NCBI GenBank assembly: GCA_963812945.1
Contig: CAWEXD010000004.1
Location: 248,001-312,000, forward strand
Origin: DASRDR01 sp963812945 [NCBI: uncultured Candidatus Rokubacteria bacterium]
GTDB taxonomy: Bacteria; Methylomirabilota; Methylomirabilia; Rokubacteriales
Length of the DNA stretch: 64,000 bases
Direction: 5' to 3'
Below the pieces are notes generated by a model. It ran no database searches, was not told where the DNA came from, and saw only the letters and a list, made by a program, of their open reading frames with translations. Shown here in pieces: positions 33,373-40,480 of the stretch; positions within the stretch are counted from its first letter, which is position 1, and every line of letters starts with the position of its first letter. The position numbers and the translations under genes were made by a program.

Positions 33373-36300
33373 CTATCGCCGCTTGGTGGCTCCGCTGAGG
33401 AGACTCACGAGCTCGTTGTACCGGCGGCGGGCAACCTCGACCGCCTCCAGGTCCTTCATCTCCAGCGTGTCGGCGGTGGCGGACCGTTCGCCTGGATTGG
33501 TCTCGGCGGCTCGCGAACTCGCGTACATGAGCGCGCTCCAGCCGCTCCGATCGGTGAGCGTCGGGTCGGCGCCCGCTCTCAGCAACCGTCGCGCGATCTC
33601 CGGGTGCGCCTTCCTGGCGGCGTACGTGAGGGCCGTCCAGCCGTCCCGCGTCCGGGCGTCGACGCTGGCACCGCGATCCAAGAGGCGCTGGACGAGGGCC
33701 ACGTCGCCGTCACGGGCCGCCAGCATGAGAGCCGTGACACCCTGGTCATCCCGGGCGTTGACGTTCGCACCCCGGGCGAGCAGAAGCTCGGCCACCGTGC
33801 TGTGTCCATGGATCATCGCCGTCATCAGCACGGTCCGCCCCTGGAGGTCTCGAGCGCTGGGCGATGTGCCGCTATCCAGCAGACTGCGAACCGCCAACAA
33901 ATCCCCGGACTCGGCGGCATCCAGCAGCACGTACTCCCGCAGTGAGTCAGGACGACGGGCGGCGGGCGACGTTGCCGTGACGACGGCCCGAGACGCTCTT
34001 GGCTCCTGCGCCGTCGCGAGGGCCCCGGGCTCCGGGTCGCGCGGCCTCGTCTCGGGCGCCGGCTCACTGGAGACGGCCCGAGACGCTCTTGGCTCCTGCG
34101 CCGTCGCGAGGGCCCCGGGCTCCGGGTCGCGCGGCCTCGTCTCGGGCGCCGGCTCACTGGAGACGGCCCGAGACGCTCTTGGCTCCTGCGCCGTCGCGAG
34201 GGCCCCGGGCTCCGGGTCGCGCGGCCTCGTCTCGGGGGACGGCCGTCCAGGTGCTGGCTGCGCGGGCCTTGCGCGAGCCGGGGCCGGGGCGGCGGGAGGG
34301 CGCGGACGGGCCGCGATCTGCGGGGACGCCGCAACCCGCGGGTCAGGCGGCGGCTGGTCTGGCCGCGGCGCGAAGAGCAGCACGGTGACGAGGCCGAGGG
34401 CCACGGCCCCGGCACGCGCTATCCATACGCGAGACCGTCCGCGCCAGGAGTGCCCGCGGCGCCATGCGGCCAGGCTCCGTGCGGATCGGGGCGCGCGCCG
34501 TTCCGGCCACGCCAGGCGTGCCCCGAAGGACCGGGTGCGAAGCTCGCCGACCACGCTCTGGAGGAGCGCGGCGGCGCGAGCCCGGATGGCAGGGAGCTGC
34601 TCGGCGACCCCCCGGCCAAACGCGGCGCCCCGATCCTGCATGGCGCGGAACTGACCGGCCACCCCGTGACCGAACGCAGTGGCGCGATCCCAGGTGGCGC
34701 GCAGCTGGCTGGCGACGCCACGGCCAAACGCGGTGGCGCGATCCCGCGCGGCAGGGAGCTGCTTCGCGAGCCCGCGGCCAAACGCGGCGCCCCGATCCCG
34801 CGTGGCGCGGAGCTCGTCGCCGACCCGCCGCCCGAACGCAGCGGCCGGATCCCGGGTAGCGTGGAGCTGACCGGCGACCTCCACGCCCAACGCGGCAACG
34901 CGATCCCCCGCGGTGCGCAGCTGACCGGCGACCCCTCGGCCAAACGCGGTGGCCCGATCCTGGGTGGCACGCAGATGACCCTCGACGCCCCGCCCGAACG
35001 CGGCGCCCCGATCCCCTGCGGCACGCAGCTGACCGGCCACCCCGTGGCCCAACGCGGCCACCCCATCCCGCGCAGCATGGAGCTGGCCGGCCACGCCGCC
35101 GCCGAACGCGGTGACCCCATCCCGCGCGGCACGCAGCTGACCGGCCACCCCGTGGCCCAACGCGGCCACCCCATCCCGCGCAGCATGGAGCTGGCCGGCC
35201 ACGCCGCCGCCGAACGCGGTGACCCCATCCCGCGCGGCACGCAGCTGACCGGCCACCCCGTGGCCCAACGCGGCCACCCCATCCCGCGCAGCATGGAGCT
35301 GGCCGGCCACGCCGCCGCCGAACGCGGTGACCCCATCCCGCGCGGCACGCAGCTGACCGGCCACCCCGTGGCCCAACGCGGCCACCCCATCCCGCGCAGC
35401 GTGGAGCTGGCCGGCCACGCCGCCGCCGAACGCGGTGACCCCATCCCGCGCGGCACGCAGCTGACCGGCCACCCCGTGGCCCAACGCGGCCACCCCATCC
35501 CGCGCAGCATGGAGCGGACCAGCCACCCCGTGGCCAGGCGCGGCGGCACGGTGACGGGCGGCCCGCGCGATCTCCCGCTCGAGGCCGCGGAGGCCAGCCA
35601 CGCGCGTGTACCCTTGCACGATCTGGCGGAGGGTCTCGGGCTCGACGCTTACCTCGCCCGGGGCGAGGCCGTGGGCGGCGAGCTGCTTCGGGATCAAGTA
35701 TCGGCGCGCGATCTCGATCTTCTCCTCATCCGTGTACCCGGAGAGCGTCAGCACTTCCATCCGGTCTCGCAGCAGCCCCGGGATGGTGTCGAGGGTGCTG
35801 GCGGTCGCGATGAACAGCACCTGCGAGAGGTCGAACGCCACCCCCAGGTAGTTGTCCACGAAGGTGTGATTCTGGGCGGGGTCCAGCACCTCGAGCAGCG
35901 CCGTCACTGGATCTCCCAGCCGCTCGGCTCCCATCTTGTCGATCTCGTCCAGCATGAAGACGGGGTTCCGGGTCTCCGCCCGCCGCAGCCCCTGGATGAT
36001 CCGGCCGGGAAGGGCCCCGGTGTACGTCCGCCGGTGGCCCCGGATCTCCGCCTCGTCCCGCACCCCGCCGAGCGACATCCGCGCGAACCGCCGGCCGAGC
36101 GCCCGGGCGATGCTATGCCCGAGGCTGGTCTTGCCCACCCCGGGAGGCCCCACGAAGCACAGGATCGGCCGGCTTCTCGCCACGAGGTACTGGAGGATCC
36201 GCTCCTTGACCTTCTCCAGGCCGAAGTGGTCCTCGTCCAGCGCCTCGCGGACCCGTCGGAGGTCGATGGCGCCGCCGGCGAGCTTCGTCCAGGGCAGGCT

Positions 36301-37119
36301 CGCCATCCACTCGAGGTACGTGACGATCATGTCGCGCTCGGGCGACATCGGCGGCAGGGTTGCAAACCGGGTCAGTTCGCGCTCCGCCTCGCGCCGGGCC
36401 TCCTCCGGAAGGCCGGCGGCCTCGATTCGACGGCGATGCTCGTTGAGGTGGTCCTTCGCGATCCTCTTGCCAAGCTCGCGCGTGGCCAACTCACGCCGCA
36501 GCAGGTCGACCAGGCGGCGTAGCTTGGCCGTCACTCCGGCCGTCTCGAGAAGCTCCTGCTGCCCGGCCACGCCGAGCGGCAGGACCGAGGCGACGAAGTA
36601 GACCAGGTGGCGGGGGTCCGTGACGCTCTCCACGGTGCCCGCCAGCTCGGCCGGCAGGTCCGGGGACGCCTCCGCGAGCCGGCGGGAGAGGTCCAGGACC
36701 GCGCGTCGAAGCGCGTCGAACTCCCCGGACTGGACGCTCGGCTCCGAAGCCGCCTCGACCCGAGCCACGAGGTACGGCTCCGTGCTGACGAGGTCCAGGA
36801 CTCGCACGCGCTCGAGGCCCTGGACCATGAGCCGCACGCTGCCGTCGGGGGCTCGAGCGACCTGGTGGATCACGCCCACCGTGCCCATCCGGTGGAGGTC
36901 GTCTCGCTTGGCCGGTTCCGCCTTCGCATCCCGCTGGGCCACCAGGACGAGCAACTGGTTGCCGCGCATCGCGTCGTCGACCAGCCGGACCGAGCGGGAC
37001 TGTTCGACGGCGAGCGGCAGGGTTGTCAACGGGAACACGACCCTGTCCCGGAGGGGCAGGACCGGGAGCGCGTCAGGGACGGTGAAGTCGCCGGGGCCCG
37101 GACCAGCCTGGACCGTCAT
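33373..37119 (-). CDS. Lon-type N-domain + AAA+ module fused to 18-residue repeats, membrane segment and ankyrin repeats; protease domain absent
   Basis: One uninterrupted frame of 1248 residues. Residues 15-210 are a LON substrate-binding domain (ALPVLPLRDRVVFPLTTLPL). Residues about 270-517 are a Lon AAA+ module: Walker A GPPGVGKT (Lys330), Walker B FMLDEIDK (Asp391, Glu392), arginine finger in LLRDRMEVL and sensor 2 in GLRGLEREI. Where Lon proteases continue into the Ser-Lys peptidase domain, this protein switches to nineteen 18-residue repeats (about 521-862; consensus RDGVAALGHGVAGQLRAA), a basic stretch, one membrane helix (about 899-917), three 30-residue Pro/Ala-rich repeats (about 960-1046) and about five ankyrin repeats (1054-1210). 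The usual sensor-1 Asn is Ser441. ATP hydrolysis should be possible, proteolysis not. Positive charges before the helix predict ankyrin repeats outside the cytoplasm. Confidence 0.9.
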   Translation of the reverse strand: MTVQAGPGPGDFTVPDALPVLPLRDRVVFPLTTLPLAVEQSRSVRLVDDAMRGNQLLVLVAQRDAKAEPAKRDDLHRMGTVGVIHQVARAPDGSVRLMVQGLERVRVLDLVSTEPYLVARVEAASEPSVQSGEFDALRRAVLDLSRRLAEASPDLPAELAGTVESVTDPRHLVYFVASVLPLGVAGQQELLETAGVTAKLRRLVDLLRRELATRELGKRIAKDHLNEHRRRIEAAGLPEEARREAERELTRFATLPPMSPERDMIVTYLEWMASLPWTKLAGGAIDLRRVREALDEDHFGLEKVKERILQYLVARSRPILCFVGPPGVGKTSLGHSIARALGRRFARMSLGGVRDEAEIRGHRRTYTGALPGRIIQGLRRAETRNPVFMLDEIDKMGAERLGDPVTALLEVLDPAQNHTFVDNYLGVAFDLSQVLFIATASTLDTIPGLLRDRMEVLTLSGYTDEEKIEIARRYLIPKQLAAHGLAPGEVSVEPETLRQIVQGYTRVAGLRGLEREIARAARHRAAAPGHGVAGPLHAARDGVAALGHGVAGQLRAARDGVTAFGGGVAGQLHAARDGVAALGHGVAGQLRAARDGVTAFGGGVAGQLHAARDGVAALGHGVAGQLRAARDGVTAFGGGVAGQLHAARDGVAALGHGVAGQLRAARDGVTAFGGGVAGQLHAARDGVAALGHGVAGQLRAAGDRGAAFGRGVEGHLRATQDRATAFGRGVAGQLRTAGDRVAALGVEVAGQLHATRDPAAAFGRRVGDELRATRDRGAAFGRGLAKQLPAARDRATAFGRGVASQLRATWDRATAFGHGVAGQFRAMQDRGAAFGRGVAEQLPAIRARAAALLQSVVGELRTRSFGARLAWPERRAPRSARSLAAWRRGHSWRGRSRVWIARAGAVALGLVTVLLFAPRPDQPPPDPRVAASPQIAARPRPPAAPAPARARPAQPAPGRPSPETRPRDPEPGALATAQEPRASRAVSSEPAPETRPRDPEPGALATAQEPRASRAVSSEPAPETRPRDPEPGALATAQEPRASRAVVTATSPAARRPDSLREYVLLDAAESGDLLAVRSLLDSGTSPSARDLQGRTVLMTAMIHGHSTVAELLLARGANVNARDDQGVTALMLAARDGDVALVQRLLDRGASVDARTRDGWTALTYAARKAHPEIARRLLRAGADPTLTDRSGWSALMYASSRAAETNPGERSATADTLEMKDLEAVEVARRRYNELVSLLSGATKRR
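33983..34240 (-). repeat. Three 90-bp direct repeats inside the Lon-ankyrin gene
   Basis: Units start at 33983, 34073 and 34163 and are essentially identical; the third is cut short at about 34237. Each encodes 30 residues of the type DPEPGALATAQEPRASRAVS, placed between the membrane helix and the ankyrin repeats. Confidence 0.85.
35041..35518 (-). repeat. 108-bp tandem repeats inside the Lon-ankyrin gene
   Basis: Units start at 35041, 35149, 35257, 35365 and 35473 (the last partial), nearly identical apart from a single change near 35400. Each 108-bp unit encodes two 18-residue repeats. More diverged 54-bp repeats continue to about 34535. The identity of the units points to recent expansion by unequal exchange or slippage. 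Confidence 0.9.
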
Positions 37120-37199
37120 CAGCGAGCCGTCCCGCGCTCCGGCAGGGCGATGCGCAGCAGGCTTCGGTCGTAGCGAACCTCGAACCGGCGGTACGGCAT
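37119..37199 (-). CDS. 26-residue upstream reading frame coupled to the Lon-ankyrin gene
   Basis: ATG 37199 opens a 26-codon frame (MPYRRFEVRYDRSLLRIALP...) whose TGA overlaps the ATG of the Lon-ankyrin gene in a TGATG arrangement. The Lon-ankyrin start has no strong ribosome-binding site of its own, so coupled translation from this frame would make sense. It has no clear Shine-Dalgarno sequence either (GGAAC only) and no recognised family; it may be a leader peptide or chance. Confidence 0.35.
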   Translation of the reverse strand: MPYRRFEVRYDRSLLRIALPERGTAR

Positions 37200-37399
37200 G
37201 TTCCGACTTGGGAGCCCATTGTGCGCGCGAGGACCAGGCGGGTCAACCACGGACGCCGGAGGGGCGAGCCGAACTCGTCACCGATCCCGGCGGGCGAAAG
37301 GTCACCCACCGGGAGGCTCGGAGCCGGCCGCACCCGAGGCTCCAACCACGAAAAGGACCACGCTCCCGTCCTTCCGCCTTAGCCTCGCCGCATGACGGC

Positions 37400-38488
37400 C
37401 TAGTCTCGCGGCGGAGCGAAGGCCAGGAGCCGCCGCGGCGTCTCCACCAGCATCGTCTGGATGTCCGCTTCCTTGAACCCGCGCGCGCGCAGCCGGGGCA
37501 CGATGTTCTGCAGGATGTGGCCATAGCCGCACCCGCCGTACCGGACGAGGTGCGACTTCTGAGCCGTATCCTGCGCCAGGACGAGCTGCCGGCCGTGGCC
37601 CTCCGCGATCAGCCAGGCGAGCAGCTTCAGGCGCACGCCGTCGTTGATCATGTCGATGTCGGGCGAGTGCTTGTAGTACGAGTGCTCGCGGCCGAACAGG
37701 TCGAACTCGAGGACGCACCCCGTCTCCGCGAGCTTCCGCATGTCCGAGCGCTCGAAGAGCGTCCGCTCGATGTGCCCGATGATCGTCCGCGACAGGTCCG
37801 TGTCGACGTCCCGGAGGACGCCCACGATCTCCGCCGGGGCGCCCTCGTTCCGTCCGGGATGGATGAGGAGCGGCGCCCCTGTCCGTCGCTGGGCGCGCCC
37901 CGACGCCCGGAGCACCTTGCGCTCGTTCGGCGTCAAGGGCCAGGAGCACCCCACCTCGCCGATCACGCCCGCCCGCACCCCGGTATGGCCGATGCCCTCG
38001 AGAACGTCGCGGACGATCGCGTCCGCGATGGCGTCCTCCGACCGCGCGTCCATGTCGGGGGGATGCGCCGCGCCGACGTAGTGGGAAGCGCCCATGATCA
38101 CGTGGACGCCCGTGGCCCGGGCGATCTGCCGGAGGCCCTCCGGATCGCGCCCGATCCCGATGCTGGTCGCCTCGACGATCGTGTCGCCGCCGGCGCGCTT
38201 GTAGAGGAGAGTCTCGGCGATCGCCGTCTCGACGTCGAGCAGCCGGCTGTTGTCGAGGCACCGGTGGCCGCCGAAGTTGATGCTCCCGAGGATCTCCATG
38301 GTCACCGGGGCGTAGAACGTGGCGCGCCGGCTCGCCTCGACGGGCGGCGGCTGGAGGCCGGACAGGTCGACCAGGAGGTGCTCGTGCGTCGAGGTGACTC
38401 CGAGGCGGTCGGCCGGGATCGGCCCCAGGACCGTCTGGGCCTTCCCGGTGAGGTCCGTGTTCCGAGGCTCGCGCTGGCCCGCCATCAT
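37400..38488 (-). CDS. Phosphotriesterase/lactonase-family amidohydrolase
   Basis: 362 residues; ATG 38488 (or 38485) follows GGAAGGGGAGGG. A TIM-barrel metal-dependent hydrolase: the first two metal ligands are in TSTHEHLLVD (about residue 33), followed by VEATSIGIGRDPEGLRQIA, the bridging-ligand region GEVGCSWPLTPNERK, His in LLIHPGR and GHIERT, and the final Asp in VLAQDT. PTE-family members hydrolyse lactones, phosphotriesters or related esters; an extended insertion between strands 1 and 2 is present. It follows the DppC-like gene by 74 bp on the same strand and may act on the imported compound. Confidence 0.88.
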   Translation of the reverse strand: MMAGQREPRNTDLTGKAQTVLGPIPADRLGVTSTHEHLLVDLSGLQPPPVEASRRATFYAPVTMEILGSINFGGHRCLDNSRLLDVETAIAETLLYKRAGGDTIVEATSIGIGRDPEGLRQIARATGVHVIMGASHYVGAAHPPDMDARSEDAIADAIVRDVLEGIGHTGVRAGVIGEVGCSWPLTPNERKVLRASGRAQRRTGAPLLIHPGRNEGAPAEIVGVLRDVDTDLSRTIIGHIERTLFERSDMRKLAETGCVLEFDLFGREHSYYKHSPDIDMINDGVRLKLLAWLIAEGHGRQLVLAQDTAQKSHLVRYGGCGYGHILQNIVPRLRARGFKEADIQTMLVETPRRLLAFAPPRD

Positions 38489-38562
38489 TCCCTCCCCTTC
38501 CGTGTCTCTACGTGAGTGGCCGGCGCCGATCGCGGGAAACGCGCCGCGATCCCGCATCCCTG

Positions 38563-39396
38563 TCAATCGCTCGGTCCGCTCCGAAGAGGGCGCCCCGCGA
38601 GCAGTCGCCGGAGCGCGCCGGTGGATACCCGGTCGACCCCGCCGCGATTCGATCGCGGCCGTCGCCGCGCCAGGACAAGCTGGAGCCCGTCCGCCACCGT
38701 CTGCGAGGCCAGGGCGATCAGGAAGATCGCGCTCCCGGCGGCCACGGCGAGCCACGGCGCCTCGAGCACGAACGAATAGCCCTCCCGCAGCATGCGTCCC
38801 CACGACAGGGCGGGCGGCGGCACACCCAAGCCCAGGAAGCTCAGGCTCGCCTCGGTGAGGATCGCCGTGCCGACGCCGAACGACGACTGCACGAGGAGCA
38901 CGTCCCCGAGATTCGGCAGGACGTGCCGCCACATGATGCGGGATCGCGCGGCGCCGAGGGCCCGGGCCGCGGTCACGAACTCGCGCGCGCCGAGCGCGAG
39001 CGCCTCCCCGCGCACGAGGATCGCGAAGGTCGGGATGAAGGTGACCGCCAGCGCGCCGATGACGTTCCACAGACTGGTCCCGAGAAACGCGGTGATCGTG
39101 AGGGCCAGGACGAGCGACGGAAAGACGAGCAAGGCGTCCATGGCGCGCATGAGGACGCCAGCGACGCGGCCGGGCGCCAGGCCCGCCACGAGGCCGATGG
39201 CGGTCCCGACGGCCATCCCGACGGCCACCGACACGAGGCCCACGATCATCGAGATGCGCGCGCCCCCGATGATCTGGCTGAACACGTCCCGGCCGAGAGG
39301 GTCCGTCCCCAAGAGGTGCTCGCCGCCGGGCGCCGCGAGCACCAGGCGCGGGTTGTACCGCAAGGGGTCGTGGGGGGCCAGCTGCCGCCCGAACAC
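38563..39396 (-). CDS. ABC transporter permease, DppC type (start uncertain)
   Basis: About 277 residues from GTG 39396. Family marks: LLGTDPLGRDVFSQIIGGAR, the EAA loop EFVTAARALGAARSRIMWRH, LTEASLSFLGLGVPPPALSW and GLQLVLARR. However, the frame upstream of the GTG encodes GWGALVIALALLCA, clearly the first membrane helix, and no ATG, GTG or TTG precedes it before an in-frame stop. Either an unusual codon such as ATC near 39461 is used, or there is a base change or sequencing slip near the junction with the preceding permease. The preceding gene ends at 39455. Confidence 0.88.
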   Translation of the reverse strand: MFGRQLAPHDPLRYNPRLVLAAPGGEHLLGTDPLGRDVFSQIIGGARISMIVGLVSVAVGMAVGTAIGLVAGLAPGRVAGVLMRAMDALLVFPSLVLALTITAFLGTSLWNVIGALAVTFIPTFAILVRGEALALGAREFVTAARALGAARSRIMWRHVLPNLGDVLLVQSSFGVGTAILTEASLSFLGLGVPPPALSWGRMLREGYSFVLEAPWLAVAAGSAIFLIALASQTVADGLQLVLARRRPRSNRGGVDRVSTGALRRLLAGRPLRSGPSD

Positions 39397-39454
39397 GGCG
39401 CAGAGAAGCGCGAGCGCGATGACGAGCGCGCCCCAGCCGACCTGCGCGCCCGGG

Positions 39455-40399
39455 CTAGTGATGGCGCACCCGCGGATCGACGACCGCGTAGGCGATCTCG
39501 ATCAGGAAGTTCGTCGCGAAGACACCGACCGTCACGATGACGATGATGCCCTGCACGACGGGAAAGTCCCGGCCCAGGATGGAGTCGACCAGGAGGATCC
39601 CGACGCCGGGCAGGGCGAAGATCGTCTCCGTCACCACCGCGCCGCCGAAGAGGCGCGACATGCTCACGGCGAGGATGCTCAGCACCGGCAGCACGGAGTT
39701 CCGCAGGGCGTGCACCCAGAGCACGCGGCGCTCCTGGAGGCCCTTGGCGCGCGCCGTCCGCACGTAGTCGGTCTCGAGCGCCTCGAGCATCTTCGTGCGG
39801 ACCAGTCGGGTCAGGTTGCAGACGTACGCGAAGCTGAGGGTGATGGTCGGGAGCAGCATGGCGCGGGCGTGCCCGAGCGGATCGTCCAGGAAGGAGACGC
39901 TGCCGGACGACGGCAGCACCCGCAGGTGGAGCGCGAACAAGAGGATCAGGAGAATGGCGACCCAGAAGTTCGGCATCGCCGTCCCGAACGCCGTCAGCAA
40001 GGAGATGCCGACGTCCGTCGGCGTCCCCGGCCGGACGGCGGCCAGCGTCCCCAGGGCCAGGGCGACCAGCACCGCGACCAGGAGCGAGAGCAGGGCGAGC
40101 TCCAGGCTGAGCGGGAGCCGGGCGGCGATCGCGCCGAGCACGGGCTGGCCCGTCCGGAAGGACCGCCCCCAGTCGCCCTGGGCCAGGCGGCCCAGCCAGT
40201 CCGCGTACTGGACGTGGACCTGCCGCTCCAGCCCCAGGTCCCGCCGAAGGCGCGCCACCGTGTCGGGGTCCACGTCCCGGCCCAGCATGATCACCACGGG
40301 ATCGCCGAACACCGCCTGCATCAGGACGAAGATGAGGGCGGTCAGGAACAGGATGGAGAAGGCCATCGCCGCGACGCGGCGCGCGATCAAGACCCACAC
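39455..40399 (-). CDS. ABC transporter permease, DppB type
   Basis: 314-residue permease. The N-terminus VLIARRVAAMAFSILFLTAL, the FGDPVVIMLGRDVDPDTVAR loop, WGRSFRTGQPVLGAI, the EAA loop YVRTARAKGLQERRVLWVHA and the C-terminus IAYAVVDPRVRHH all fit OppB/DppB. Six membrane segments. It follows the binding-protein gene by 81 bp and precedes the DppC-like gene. Together they make a second oligopeptide-type importer in the window without ATPase genes. Confidence 0.95.
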   Translation of the reverse strand: MWVLIARRVAAMAFSILFLTALIFVLMQAVFGDPVVIMLGRDVDPDTVARLRRDLGLERQVHVQYADWLGRLAQGDWGRSFRTGQPVLGAIAARLPLSLELALLSLLVAVLVALALGTLAAVRPGTPTDVGISLLTAFGTAMPNFWVAILLILLFALHLRVLPSSGSVSFLDDPLGHARAMLLPTITLSFAYVCNLTRLVRTKMLEALETDYVRTARAKGLQERRVLWVHALRNSVLPVLSILAVSMSRLFGGAVVTETIFALPGVGILLVDSILGRDFPVVQGIIVIVTVGVFATNFLIEIAYAVVDPRVRHH

Positions 40400-40480
40400 G
40401 GATGACCTCGGCGATCGGCCGGGCGACCCGGCGACCCGATGGGGACGCTGGCCCTCGGGTCGTCCGGCGCCGTCAGGGCT

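Noticed and set aside
35013-35518. Tandem repeats considered as a CRISPR array
   Set aside because: No unique spacers; units are contiguous, coding, and 54/108 bp long.
34450-36522. 690-codon plus-strand frame opposite the Lon-ankyrin gene, itself repetitive
   Set aside because: The 54-bp unit length is a multiple of three, so every frame through the array stays open. Only the minus-strand frame joins recognisable Lon and ankyrin domains.
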